This document shows positions 25,361 to 39,700 of a DNA stretch of 64,000 nucleotides, piece by piece. Position 1 is the first letter of the stretch; every line of letters begins with the position of its first letter. The stretch is from positions 4,920,825 through 4,984,824 of the forward strand of contig NC_037261.1 of assembly GCF_000002425.4 (NCBI RefSeq). The letters run 5' to 3'. Below the pieces are notes generated by a model. That model did not search any database. It was not told the DNA's origin and saw only the letters and a program-made list of their open reading frames with translations. The stretch comes from Physcomitrium patens. Lineage: Eukaryota > Streptophyta > Bryopsida > Funariales > Funariaceae. Position numbers and translations under genes: made by a program.

Positions 25361-28300
25361 TGTCAAGGACACAAATTTGAAAAAGATGTATAAACTTGTG
25401 AAATTTGTGTCAAAAGAAAAGTGACAAAATAGAAGAAAGCATGTATATTCAAAGAAGAACTGGAATAGCTATTGCCAAAGACTAGAAAATATAAGATTCT
25501 TAAAAGTAAACTAAAAGCAAGAAAAGAGTTGATAAGAATGAAGAGGGCTTCATTCTTATTTTTATATATACTATCTAACTAGAAGCTACGTGGTGATGTT
25601 TTATAGAACCTCCAATATGTGTTGACTTTGTAGGATACATGCTTTGACTTATAAGATAAGTTTTTCTATGTGTGGGCCAAATGGTTAGCTTGGTCTTCAA
25701 GCTGACAACATGTGTGGCATATGGCCAATTTGTTGACTACGTTTTTAATCCAAAAAGTCAATTATAGACACCTATAAAGTCAAAGTATCATCTATGAAGC
25801 TTCTAGAAAGCTTTTATAGAAGATATTATAGAATTAACATACTTTTATCTAGTTCTACTTACTTCTACCTATTTATACAGGTAATTATTGGCTTACATGT
25901 ATATGTCCATGACATTACCCCTTGTTCTAGGGATGAATTCTATGAAGAGCAGTCATCATATGTTGAAAAAATTTATAATGCAACGAATTATATTTACTGT
26001 ATATTCTGATCTTTATTCTCTTCGAAGATGGTTGATAGGGCCTCTCAACTATCAATAGTATTCTATATCAGGAAGAGAGGCCCACCTTGTTATTTGATCG
26101 TTGTTGAGGCTTTCATAACTTTCTTCAAATAAAATATTTGAAACACCGTCAGAAGTTATTTCTACCTCTAATAAAATTATCAAACATCGAGAGTCTCTCT
26201 TAAGGTTGTGATACCAAACGCGTTGTATCTTGCCATCTATTTGAGAAAAAACATGTCATTCTTGAGGATCTTCATCTCGATTACATCATCTTAAAGGTTG
26301 TGACAATTGCAATGTTTTGTTTGGTAGGTTAGTAAACAAAGGCTCCTGAGTTGAATCTGTTGGCTATTGATTTTCCATCTCTTTAGCATCATGAATATAC
26401 AAGAACTATAAATAAGTATAGAAGGTAGAATGTTATCTTACCTAGATCTTATTTCTTTTATAAAAGAAGTCTTCATGTTGGTTTTGATGGATGTTGTCAA
26501 TGAAAAACTTCTACCTTTCTTGCTGCATTTACAAGATTCTTTGCTAGCTTCCATGTGCATTTGCTAATATCATATCTGCGCCAATGAATAAGATATTTCA
26601 ACCTATTTTGGTACTACCTTGAATCAAAAATTTCTTCTACCTCAAATTCTTTATTATTATCTAATTCTATAGGGAGAAGTGGCACTTATCTTCTTCTCAG
26701 TATATTTACGTTCTTGTATGATTCGAGAAGAGATACATGGAATACAAGATGAATCTTCATTTACTCTCATAAGTATAATTGATACACAATTGGATTGACT
26801 TATTTAGAAATAAAAAAAAGTCCAAATCTATAATAGTCCAATTTATCATAAGGACGAGTGGTCTTGATATTGTGATGAAATAATCATACCTTATTCCTTA
26901 TGTTGAATTATGAATGTTTCTTTTGATAGACATCTGCATTCTTCTTTTGTCGTTCTTGAGCTTCTTTTAACTATGTCTTCATTATTGCAAATAACTTTAA
27001 TAAACAATCTGCCAAATCTCCCATCGCAGGATTATCAGCTTTTGAAAAGTCAAAAGTATCAAGTTGTGGATGATAAACCATAATTGACAAAGAAAGGTGT
27101 TTGTTTTGTAGAAGATTGAATTGTATTATTATAAGCAAACTCTGTCAATGACAAAAGAATTATTCAATCATCTCATTACTAGTTGATGATATATCTTAAA
27201 TACTACTCCAAAACTTGATTAACATGCTCTGTTTGTCCATCAATTTGAGGATGGAATGTTGAAGATAGTTTTGTATCTACTTTTAAAATCTTAAAAAGAA
27301 TTTGCCAAAATCTTGATACAAACTAAGTTCTCTTATCCGATATAATAACTTTGGATAATCCATGATAATGATAGATATTGTCAAGAAAGAGTTTAGCTAT
27401 TTTTTTTACCTATGATAGATTTTGCACATAGTACAAAATGTGCCATCTTGGTAAAATAATCTACTATTATGAATTTAGAATCATAAAAATCCGAGATTGG
27501 AAGATTCATGATAAAATCCATAGAAATAGAAGACCATGGTTGTTCTGAAATAGATAATGGTTGAAAAAGTCTATATAGTTGATTGCAGAGAGTTTTTGAT
27601 CTTGAACAAATTTCACATGATTGAACAAAGTCTTTTACACCTTTTTACATTTGTGGCCACCAATTTTTTTTTAGATATAAGCTCCAAAGTCTTGTTGTAT
27701 CTAAAATGTCTTTTTGTTGGAAATTCGTGACATGCTTGAAGAACATGTAATCATGTTTTTCTTTTTAGAACATATAATTGACCTTCAAAATAGAGTAGGT
27801 TGTTTTTGAATTCAAACTTAGAAGTATCTTGTGACTTGGAAGAAAGATTCTTCATATTATGAACAAGAGGATAAGAAAACATACTTGATTGGATTTGTTT
27901 CATAAGAGTTGAATCAACAGTCAATATTGATTTCATTACTTGAAGATGAAAATGATTTGGCTTCAAGATAATCATTCTTTATTAATCAAAAGATGCATCT
28001 TATTCTTTTGATGTAAGATACAAACGTCTAGAAAGGACATCAAATAAACCTTGTTGTTTTTTGGATCAATATGTGATATTGAACTCAAAACTTGACAAAA
28101 ACATGCTCCAACGAGCTTAGGGACAATTCAAAACATCTGATGACATGAAATATTCGAGGTTCTTGTAATCTGTATATATGGTGACTAGACTTAAAGCACC
28201 TTCTAAATAATGATGCCATTCTTCAAAAGAATCCACAATTGTAAGAAGTTCCTTGTTGTGGATTTTATAATTAATCTCAATTGCTAAAAATTTTCTTGAA

Positions 28301-31300
28301 TGAAAAGCTACTGAATAAAGTTTGTAACAAGATTGCATCTAAGGCAAAATCAGATGCATCTATCTCTATAAAAAATGCTTTTGAGAAGTCAACGTGATGC
28401 AAGTTTGGTGTAAAAATAAAAGCTTTCTTCAAAGTTTCAAATGATGCTTCTGCTTCTTTACTCCACTCAAACCTATCTTTACAAGTTAAGCATATAAATG
28501 GCACTGCAACTTGAGAAAAATTCTTGATGAAGTTCCAATAGTAATTAGCAAATCCCAAAAAATATTGTACATTTCTTATTGTTTTTAGAATCTTCCAGGC
28601 CATGATTGTATAAATATTTTTAGGATCCATCATTAGACCATTGTTTGAAATGATGTACCCTAAGAAGTTGAGTTGAGTAGTGTAGAATATATACTTTTTC
28701 ATCTTAGCGTACAATCCTGCATCTCTAAGTTTTTGTAATACATGACAAATATGAACTTCATATTCTTCTACATTCTTAGAGTAGATTAAAATATCATCTA
28801 AATAACAAACAACAAAATCATCTAGAAACTCATGAAAAATATCATTTATAAGATGTTAAAAAATAGTTGGTACATTTATGAATCTAAAAGGCATGACGTT
28901 ATATTCAAAGTTTCCATATCTTATTTGAAATGCAGACTTCTATTCATCTCTTTCTTTAATGTAGATCAAATTATATGCTCCTCGTAGATCTATTTTTGTA
29001 TAAATCTTAGCTTAATTTAATTGATCAAGAAGTCCAGATATCAAAGGCAGAGGATATCTATTCTTAATGATAAACTTATTGATTCCTCAATAATCTACAC
29101 ACATTCGTAACGATCTATCTTTTTTCTTCACAAATAAGATAAGAGCTCTTATAGGAAATTTTGAATGGCATATGAAATTCTTGGCCAAGTTCTCATTAAT
29201 GTACTTCTTGAGTTTAGCCAACTTATTTTGTCAAAAACTATAGATTGGACATAATGGCGATTGAATTCTTTTTTTAAGATCGATTGAGCAATCATATGGA
29301 TAATGCTTTGACAGAATATTTGCATTTTTTTTTTCAAAAATAACTTAAAAATCTTGATATTGATTTGAAATTTCACTTCAAATCTTTCCATCATTTAAAA
29401 TGGGTGTGGCATAAATAACAAAAGACGATCCTTCCTTTGTACCTACAAGTACAAGTTTGGCTACACTAGATTCATGGCTTTCTACTAGATTAGAAAAATT
29501 CTTTATGATGTTTGAAAAAAAGTCAAGTTTATAAGAAATCCAATCTATCACAGGTTTATACTTTTCTAGCCATGATAAACCTAAAATTACTAGATTAGAG
29601 GGAGATCTAATTATATTAAAAATTATGCAACTATTATGACTATTTATTACTACATCTATAAGAAGTATTTCATGAATAACATCTCCAAAAGTTAACAGAC
29701 GATTGTTTATGACTTTTATGTGTATGGATTTAGTTTTTTGTATTAATTTTATATTATGACTTTTAATAAATTTTTCATCTAAAAAACAAGCTGAGGCTCC
29801 TGAATCTATTAAATTGGAGGCTTTGTGATTATTAGATTTTAAATGCACATCTATTGTAAAACAAAGAGAAGGTTCTGAGGAGAGAAGAAGACTTTTATTA
29901 GGAATTGTACAAGATTTCAGCCACACGATCCCTATTATAGCTCGATAAATTTATTTTTTGACATGTTTTCATCTTTGACAATAATACTCCTTATTTTGTA
30001 GTTGCCTCGTTTCTTTGGATAATATTGAGCAGTGTGCTTAGCTTCTCCATAATATAAACATAGTCCTTCTTGACAACAATGAGTCTTTTCTTATTTGATA
30101 AGAAGTTTAAAATGTGCTGCATCAATTTGCATGTCTTTTACTTCCAAATATTTAGATTGAGAAGTTGTTGGTGTTGTCATTAAATTATAATAATATTGAG
30201 ATTTCTTTGTGTAATTCTTAGATAAAAAAAAAAGAGTCGACTATCACATTTCATAGCAAAGTCAATTGTTTGACTCAATATTTGAGGATCAGATAAATGG
30301 AGCATCAATTTCTTTACTTCATATTATAATTTGTAGAAAAATTGGTTGATGAGTTCTATATTATTCCACTTGATATCTATTACTAATTATCAAAATTTTG
30401 AAGCATATAATGTCACTAATCTATTACCTAGTTACAAGATATAAATCTTCTTGGTTGTAACATAGATTGCATCATGTTCTTCATGTATAGATCAAAACTT
30501 TATTATGAATGCTTCTAAATTATCCAATATTAGATCACGTCATTCAAAAAATAATGAAAACCATGATAAAACAAAACCTAAAAGTAGTGTTCTAATAAAC
30601 TTGACTTTTGCTCCTTGAGTTGGATAACTTTGAGGTTGTAGTTCAATGACCAGTTGTATCTAATTGATGAATCCTTAAAACTTAGATTTTGTGCCATCAA
30701 ATCTCTCAGGAAATTTAATTTTTGGTTCCTTGAAACTTGAATGATATTCTATTATAAGAACACTAATATGGCTTGGTGTAGATGTTGAAACAACTCCATT
30801 CATCTCTATATCTTCAATGCTCCTTAAGGTAGTAAATTGACTTCATGCATTGCAAGCATTAATTTTTTCATTTTCTCTTGTATTTGAGCCATTACATTCT
30901 TTATTTCAGCAAGCTCTACCATGCTAGTATAATAAAAAAAAAGTGTCTATTCTCACAAAATACAATACTCAAGAAGTAAGAAAACAAATTCTAGAAACGA
31001 TATCAATTTAAAAGAAGGTAATCTGCAACTTCTAATATGCTTATGTCTTATCAAGAAAAAGAAATAATCTACTCTTAATCAAGAAAGGACAAAGCTCTGA
31101 TATTATATGTGTACTCTTGTCAATTTGTCAAGGACACAAACTAGAAAAAGATGCATAAACTCGTGAAATCTGTGTAAAAAGAAAAGTGACAAAATAAAAA
31201 AAAGTATGTATATTCAAGGAAGAATTAGAATGCCTATTGCAAAAGACTAGAAAACATAAGACTCTTGAAACTAGACTAAAAGCAAGAAAGGAGTTGACAA

Positions 31301-31678
31301 GAGTGAAGAGGGTTTCACTCTTTTCTCTGTATATACTATCTAACTAGAAGTTACGTGGCAATATTTTATATGACCTGCAATATGTGTTGACTTTGTAGGA
31401 CACATGCCTTGACTTACAAGGTAAGTTTTTTTATGTGTGGACTACATAATTAGCTTAGTCTTCAAGCTAATAATAGATGTGGTATATGGCCAACTTGTTG
31501 ACTATATTTCTAATCCAAAAAGTCAATTATAGATACCTATAAAGTCAAAGCAATATCTATGAAGCTTCTAAAAAGCTTTTATAAAAGATATTATAGAATT
31601 AACTTATTTTTATCTAGCTCTACTTACTTCTACCTATTTATACATATAATTACTGGCTTATATGTGTATATTTGTGAC
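25361..31678 (-). mobile_element. Ty3/gypsy chromodomain retrotransposon (chromovirus-like), full-length fossil
   Basis: LTRs lie at 25,361-25,914 and 31,126-31,678 (about 553 bp, starting TGTCAAGGACACAAA). A purine tract next to the left LTR (AGAACAAGGGGTAA on the minus strand) fixes the orientation. From right to left the parts are: gag about 29,940-30,930; protease about 29,380-29,930 (LIDSGASACFLDEKF); reverse transcriptase about 28,280-29,150; RNase H about 28,060-28,340 (IHNKELLTIVDSFEEWHHYL); integrase about 26,700-27,980; and a chromodomain-like end about 26,560-26,690. The coding regions are broken in many places. The LTRs differ by roughly a tenth by eye, so the copy is old. It lies within another copy of the family. 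Confidence 0.88.
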
Positions 31679-34600
31679 TATATTGTGGAGGACCTAGGCA
31701 CATTGCTTAATATTGTCTAAAAAAATAATGCAATCACAAAATAAAAACCACAATTGTTATAGAAACAATGTGTCAAAAAACAAATTTTTCCAAATACAAT
31801 AAAGACTGATCGATTGAAATCATGTACAATATCTAATAAAGTTCTTCAAGTATATTTTGTTTGAATAAATATACAAGTCAAATACATCTATGTAATAAAA
31901 GAAGGGTTAACTTTTGCTATATATATTATATCCATTTTTGATGGTAGAAAGATGTCAAGTGATATTTCTAGTCAGCATCAAGATTTCTAAAACCTTTTTG
32001 GAAAAAAAAAGATAGATATTTTTTTAAAAAAAAAGCAAGGTTCTTTTTTGGCAATATATATCAATATCATGGCCTACTTAATGACATCATTTCTAATCAA
32101 TGACCTCAATTTATATCAAAGTTTTAGAAATCTCTTTTTGAGATATTAAAGGTGGATATCAAACTTTTTTTTTCTTCTATTTTTAAATTGATAGTCAAAC
32201 CAAATAAGCCAATGAAGTTTTGGAGCAATATTTGCAATGTATTTTCAATTAAAAATAATATTATTGAACTTCATATTTATCTTTTAGTAGAGTTGTGAAC
32301 TAAAATAAAATTTTACTAATTAGAAGTCTATTTTAATTTACAATAATTTAATTATCTAATTAATTTAATATTTATCAATTAATATTTGATTTGAATCTAA
32401 TAATTCTATTAATTTTTGAATTTTGAACTAAATAAATTTCTTTATTAGATGATGTATTCTAGTTTATAATTACTAATTAATTTATAAAATGATTTAATAG
32501 AATTTCTTCCTACTTCTAATTAAGAACTTAGATCCTTTAACTAATTCAATTCACACTTATGTAATTTTTTACAATAATGCAAGCTACTTCAATTAACTAT
32601 CAATAGTTTTAATCTTGAAAGAAATTTTTTTATAAGTTTTTATTTAATATTTGTTGAATTTAAATTTTAGCTTTTTTATTTTAATTTTATCTAATTTTAA
32701 TTATCATCCAAAAAATAAAATTCATCCAAAATAAATTCTCATCTATAAATGGATTTTCATCTTTAAATGAAAATTTATTTATTAATGACCAACTTTCATT
32801 TATATATTTTTAATCATACTTAATTTAAGTTTAAATCACATTTAAATTGATTATTTTTAATACAAGTGATTCATGTAATATCCACTCATCTACTCCATAT
32901 ATATGCAAAAAATATCAAAAAAATTAAATAATAAGAATGAATTTTTATAATTGAACTCAACAATTTCTAAATTCCAAAAAAGTTACGATGGGCTTTAATA
33001 TCTTATTAAAGATCAATTAAAGATGATGAATTAGAAGTAAAAATGATGTTCTTCTTCTAACTCCTATTAAATTAGCTCTTTCTTCCAACTCCATGGTTTG
33101 TTCTACGATACACTAAGATCTTCAATTAGACGGTTTATTGATGTTGGATCCTCAACATGATATTTTATTGTATAAAAAAATCACCTTATAACTTAGCTTG
33201 TGAATTCTACCATAGCGACTAAGTTCAAGGCCACAAAAATTTGCAATTTGGTGGAAAATGGATCAATCTCTGTTGTTGTTGTCTCTTTTATTTTTGTTTT
33301 CTAACTTATAATTAGAAATTAGATTCTATTTATAGAATCCATTTTAAGATGATATAATATGCAATTATAGTTATATTCTCAATTTTCGATTCTCTTGGCT
33401 CAAAAAGATCTATAACATATAAATAAATACTACTAGTCAACACACTCACTCCTTGTAATGACTACGCTTTGGCCTTTGTTTAGTTCCATCAAAACTCTAA
33501 ATCATACAAAGCCTCTTTAGCAACATTTGCAGTAGAAAAAAAAGTCTACAAATTGATTCTAATAGTTCAATGTTTACGATTGATTATATTGTAAGAATGA
33601 CTAGTTGTGAGAGTTGATTGTTTATCCACTGAAAGAACTAATTTAATTGGATTTGATAAAAAATTATAACCTTAGCTCAACATCTCATAATCCATGCCAT
33701 AGTTTAACAAAATATTAAGAAACAAGAGCTCTTTTGTAATACCTTGTTTGTAAAAAAATAGCTCCTTATTTTTCAAACTAGTTAAAACTAACATGACTAA
33801 TTTTTGAATTCTTCCAATGTAAGGACAACTATAATAAAAAAAATTACAACAATAGCCACATAATGCAAAACAAGAAGAAAATCGCTATACAACTTTTTTT
33901 TATGTCTACTAAGCCCTTACAGACCATATAAAAGAGAGGAACAAAAAATAAAAAAGATCCTCCAACTGAAACTTTCAAAAATTACAAAGCTCTATAATAT
34001 AGCCAAAAAAGAGGAAAAAAAAAAAAAACAAAAAGAAAGCAATATTGTTGAGTAGAACTTATGACACCATTATAGCACCCAATTAGAGAGCATTAATGGT
34101 AAAATAAAATAGAAATAAGCTATAATAGACCTTAATCTGAAAAGCTTAAAATAAAATACAATAAAACTACAAGAATAAATCTGCTTTCAATATTGATGAT
34201 AACTATGAAGCTAAGAAAACACAAAAATCTTCACACTACAATACATCAAAAATGATGGAATTCTATCTGAATACATCATAAAAATAAAAAAAAGAGAAAA
34301 AATGAAGTTCAAGATGCACTTTGTTTGAACTTGATAGCTTCTTTTTGCAAAATTGGAATCCATCTTCACCTCCAAGAAATCTGGGAAGGTAAGGGATCTT
34401 CTTCCTTTTTTTGAGTTTATTTTCTTTTTGTTTCTTTTTTTATGTTGGATGTTTTGAATCAAGGATTCTATTTCTACTTTTAACCTAATTTAAATATGAA
34501 AATAATAATAAAACTATTATTATAAAATCAAAGATTTATATTAGCTAAATTAGAAAGAGATTATATATTTTAGAATTTATTTTCTAAAAAATCTACAAGA

Positions 34601-35480
34601 AATCCATTCTAGTGACTAACATTCTATTAATTACTATTTATTTCAAAATTCTTATATTAAATTTCTAAATTTATAATCTAAAGTATAATAAAGTTGATTT
34701 TTTTGACAAAGTATCAAAACCAATTGGCTTTGTAATAAGTTGGACTACCAAAGATTAGAGCCATTTTGTATTCAAAAGCAAATCAATCTAATGGCTGATT
34801 AATTGGAATTATCTACATCCATAAAGATACATTTAATCTTTTATATTTTTCTTTTAGAAGCTTATATAGAATCAATTATTGCAAAAAGAATGCAACCATC
34901 ATTGCCTTGTATTGAAATAAATAATCAAGTAGAATATGAAGTGGAAAAAATCCATAATTTTTGGTAAAGTAGGCAAGTTGGAGTATTTTATTCATTTGTA
35001 TAACTACAATATCAATGAATATCCTGAAGAATTGATAAAAAATCTAGTTAATTTGTTACCAAAATTATAAGAATTTTATCAATGCTATCTTCAAAAACCT
35101 AAACTTATTTTAAGATGACTTTTTTATAAAGCTACTTCTAGAAGTTATATATAAAGAAGAGAGTAAGTATTTCTCATAGAAAATTTAGAATTTAGGATCT
35201 ACTATATCAAATTGAAGAGTATTTAAAAAGTCTTTACATCATGAATTTCAAAGTAGAAGCAGAGTTAGAGCTTTTCTTATCATCACTACTAGATCAACCA
35301 TTCCAGCTCTTGCAATCTTTGTAAGATCATTCTTGAGATGAAATTGGATCTACTTACAAGTAAAAATGTCCATGCTATAGTCAACTCAAAAAAAAAAAAA
35401 AACCTTGAAGATGATATTCAAGCTTTGGTTATTTTATTACAAATATGAAATTAATGCTCCTTTTGAAATTCAAAGTTAAA
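31679..35480. other. AT-rich DNA, degraded repeats, no gene
   Basis: The first 120 bases look like the resumed gag of the plus-strand element that the 25-31 kb copy interrupts. Beyond that the sequence is AT-rich with A/T runs (for example 34,018-34,030), and neither strand gives a recognisable protein. Some of it is probably older retroelement DNA beyond recognition. Confidence 0.4.
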
Positions 35481-35519
35481 AGAAGAAGTGATGTTACAAA
35501 CATCCATAAGAAAATTATA

Positions 35520-35710
35520 AGAATATTTTTAGAATATTTTATTTAAATTTAAGACGGTTTTAGAAGATTTTTAAAATACTCTAATAGAAAGTTTTAAAAG
35601 ATTTTTAAAATGTTTCAATAGAAGATTCTAAAAAGATTTTCAAAATATTTTAAAAGATTTTAGAAGGTTTTAAAAATATTTTAGCAAATTCTAGAAAATT
35701 TTAGGACGAT
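35520..35710. repeat. Degenerate tandem array, 'TTTTAGAAGATTTTTAAAAT'-type unit
   Basis: Around seven to nine imperfect copies of a unit of about 20-25 bases (AGAAGATTTTTAAAATATTT and variants) follow each other. The array lies at the outer end of the plus-strand gag remnant and may be part of its LTR. Confidence 0.55.
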
Positions 35711-36757
35711 TAAAGAAGTTTGAGAAGCTTCATATGGTTGCTTCATTTTTAAGCATAATAAAAACTTCTTGAGAAGCTTCTTAATACCTAATATATATTA
35801 GAGTTAAGGCTAAAAGGATCTTTAATCTCAACAACATATCTCTTAAAGCTCTAGCTCACTTCTCTTGATATTGATCTTGTACTCATCTAGTTTAATTAAA
35901 TTCTTATTAGTTTTTTTTTGAAATTCTTCTATTCAATTTCTTATTCTATCTTTTGTATAATGTATCAATAAAAATTTGTTAAAACTACCTTCTTATCAAT
36001 ACTAGAGCTTAATATTTTTTAATAGAGAATAAATTATCTCTCTTCTTGAAGGCATTGAAGTATTTGGGAGATTATAGTGTACCTTCTTTTAAATTGGTAT
36101 TGTAAAAAAACTTCTTTTTTTTTTCTTTTAGGATGACTGAAGATAAAGATGTTAATATGGTTGAGTCTCTTGAGTCCAAGTTAGATGTTATTATGAACAC
36201 AGTAAATACATTATCTGGTAGGACTATTAAAAATGAATGATTGTCTATAAGATTTAATGTGATGCAAGACGTGGAGTAGTTTAGCTTGTCATGCAATCAC
36301 TTTTAGAAGCTTTTATATTTAAAGAGGCAATGATTTCTGTACCTCAAAAAAAAAATTACTTATTCAACAATGTTAGGAGTATCAAATTAGGCTTTTAAAA
36401 AAATTTGACAACACACGTTTCAAATTTCAAGGATTTATTAATCAAATTTGATTAGTAACTTTTTTATAATTTGAGTATTATCCAATATATGATTTGCAAG
36501 TTGATTTAGTTGAAATATCGCTTACATGATAAGCCTTATTTTGATTTGCTCTTTTATTTGAGAAGATATCTTCAATCTTGAGTAACTTTAAAGCTTTTTA
36601 GAAGTATTTGTAGACACATTTGGAGAACATGAGAAGGTTCAATGGACAACAACAAAGTTCTGTTCATTACATCAAAAGTCATGCTTTACATTAATATATT
36701 CATCTAATTTTAGATAATTGGCTTATAACATCAATTGATATGAATAAGCTCTTATGA

Positions 36758-36762
36758 GTTAA
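36758..36762. repeat. Target-site duplication, left copy (GTTAA)
   Basis: GTTAA directly precedes the left LTR at 36,763 and recurs at 44,383-44,387 directly after the right LTR. Five bases is the usual duplication length for Ty3/gypsy integration. Confidence 0.75.
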
Positions 36763-39700
36763 TGTCAAGGACATGAATCTCAAAGAAAGAAAATCCTCAA
36801 TACACTCTTCTATCACTGAAGAGAACTAGAAAGTCACTCAAAAATGATATATTATTGAACTAGAATGGCTATTGCCAAAGACAACAAGACTAAAAAGTCT
36901 TGGAATAAGACTAAAGACTAGAAATGCATTGACAAGAGTAAAAAGGCTTCACTCTTGCCTCCATATATACTATCTAACTAAGAGCTATGTGGCGATGTCC
37001 TATAGGACCTCCAAGATGTATTGACTTTGTTAGTCACATGTCTTATCTTGCAAGGCAAGTTACCTATATATGCGCCACGTAATTGGCTTGTTCCACAAGC
37101 TACTACACGGAGATAACTTGTTCCATAAGCTACCAATACATGTTTAGCTTTTTGGCTAAGTTTCTAACCTACAAACACATCTAAAGTCAAAATCATATCT
37201 ATGAAGCTTCTAGGAAGCTTCTCTAGAAGACTTTATGAAATTATTCTATTTTATCTACTTCTACTTAATCATATAAATAACTATTGAGGTAAATATATAT
37301 ATATCCGTGACATTATCCCTCCTTCTAGGGACAAGTTCTATGAGGAGGGTCTTCATATGTTGAAGAAATTCAAGATGCGATGAATTATATTTGCTACATA
37401 TTTTGATCTTTGCTCTGTTCGAAGATGGTTGATAGGTCCTCTCAACCATCTATAGTGTGTCATACCACGACAAGAAGACCACCATGTTATTTGGTCATTG
37501 TTGAGGCTTTTATAACTTCCTTCAAATAAAACATTTGGAACACTGTCAGGAGTTGTTCCTACCTCTAATAAAATTACTAAACATCAAGAGTCTCTTCCAA
37601 GGTCATGATACCAAATACGTTGTATCTCGCCATCTATTCGAGGAAGGACATGTCGTTCTTGAAGATCTTCATTTCGATTTTGTCATCTTAAAGGTAGTGA
37701 CAATCGTAATATCTCGTCAAGTAAGTCTACAAATAAAAGCTCTTGAGTTGAATCTGTTGGTTGTTGGTGCTCCATCTCAACATAAATAGATAGAAGCTAC
37801 AATAAAAGGTAGAATGTTATTTTTCTTTGATCTTCTTTCTTTTAAAGCAAAGGTTTACTATTCTTCATCTTAGTCTTGATGGATGTCATTGATGAAAGTC
37901 TTCAACTTTCTTTGTTGTATTTGTAAGATTCTTTGATGGCTCCCATGTGAATTCACTAATATCATATCTATGCCAATGAACAAGATATTCCAATCTATTT
38001 TGGCACCACCTTAAGTCTAAGACTTCTTCTACTTCAAACTCTTGATTATTATCCACTTTTATAAGATGAGGTGGTATTTGACTTCGTTCCAAGATATTCA
38101 TTATCTTATACGGCTCTAAAAGAGACACATAAAATATAAGGTGGATCTTCATAGACTCTGGTAGATATAATCGATAGGCAATATGATTGATTTGTTCACA
38201 AATAGGAAAAGGTCCCAGCTTATGAAAATCTAATTTATTACAACGACGAGTAATCTTGATATTATGACAAAGTAACTATACCTTGTCACCCATATTATAT
38301 TGTGGTTGCTCCTTGCAATAGGCATCTGTATTGGTCTTTTGTTGTTCTTGAGCTTCCTTTAATTATATCTTCATTGTTGTATGTAGCTCTGACAAGCAAT
38401 TTGTTAAATCTTCAGTCGTAAGATTATCAACTTTTGAAAAGTCAAAAGTATCAAGACATAGATAATAACCATAATTAGTAAAGAAAGATATTTGTTGAGT
38501 AGAAGAATGTATCGAATTATTATATGTAAACTCTGCCAATGGTAAAAAAGTTATCCAATCATCTTAATAATAGTTGATAGAACATGTCAAATACTATTCC
38601 AAAACTTGATTTACTCGTTTCGTTTGTCTATCAGTTTGAGGATGAAAAGCTGAAGAAAGCTTTATATCCACCTTTAAAATCTTGAATAGGATTTTTTAGA
38701 ATCTTGATACAAATTAAATTTCCCTATCTAATATAATATCCTTTGATAATTCATGATAGCGATAGATATTATCAATGAAAAGCTTAGTTTTTTCTTCACT
38801 TGTGATAGATTTTGTACATGGTACAAAATATGCCATCTTGGTAAAACAATCTACTATCACAAATATAGAGTCATAAGAACGTGAGATTGGAAGATCCATG
38901 ATGAAATCCAAAGAAACAAAAGACCATGGTTGTTCTGGAATGGGTAATGGCTGAAGAAGTCCATAAGGTTGATGATGAGGATTTTTTTGATTTTGAGCAA
39001 ACATCACAAGATTATACAAAATCTTTGATTGTCTTCCACATTTGTAGCCACCAAAAATCCTTTGATATTAGTTCTAAAGTTTTATTATACCTAAAATGTC
39101 TTGTTGCTAGAAGTCATGACGAGCTTGAAGAACATATAATCAAGCTTCACCTTCTGGAACATACAGGCGTCCTTTAAAATATAATAGAATATTCTTGAAT
39201 TCAAACTTAGAAGTATCATGGAACTTAGAGGAAGTATCCTTGATATCTTGAATAAGAGGATCAGAGGACAAGCTTGATTGAATTTGCTTCACAAATGATG
39301 AATCAAGAATCAATGTTGATTTTATAAATCAAAGATGAAAATACTCAGGCTTCAAGAGAATTGATCTTTGTTGATCAAAGGATGCATCTTCTTCTTTTGG
39401 TGCAAAATAAGAACGTTGACATATTGTAAAAGCTTACAATATGTAAAAATTAGTCAAAATATATTATATGTGAATAAATTTAGATGTATGTTAGAATGGT
39501 TAATAGATTAATTTAAAGAAAGTGGATTAAAGAAACTTTATTTTGAATTTTATCTTTTTTGATTATAGCATTTAAAACAATTGTAAGACCTAAATGTTTA
39601 GTATAAAGCCTTGAGAGGAGATTAGAGCCTAAAGAAGAAAATCTTAACTAATAAGAGGCTTATTGGGAGGGATGAAAGTAAAGAATAGTTGGATGAAGGC

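Larger units (their letters stand above)
35481..36762 (+). mobile_element. Ty3/gypsy-like remnant: LTR-like leader and gag, left part
   Basis: A degenerate array of 'ttttagaagatttttaaaa'-type units (35,520-35,710) is followed by LTR/leader-like sequence. From about 36,130 a plus-strand gag-like region follows, with 'NTRFKFQGF' and, further on, a family-like block. It belongs to a different lineage from the chromodomain copies. It is interrupted at 36,762 by the 36.8-44.4 kb element and resumes at 44,383, with the 5-base word GTTAA on both sides. Broken and old. Confidence 0.55.

Noticed and set aside
33380-33800. A possible copia-like RT fragment on the minus strand
   Set aside because: Only a few residues look right and no neighbouring domain supports it.
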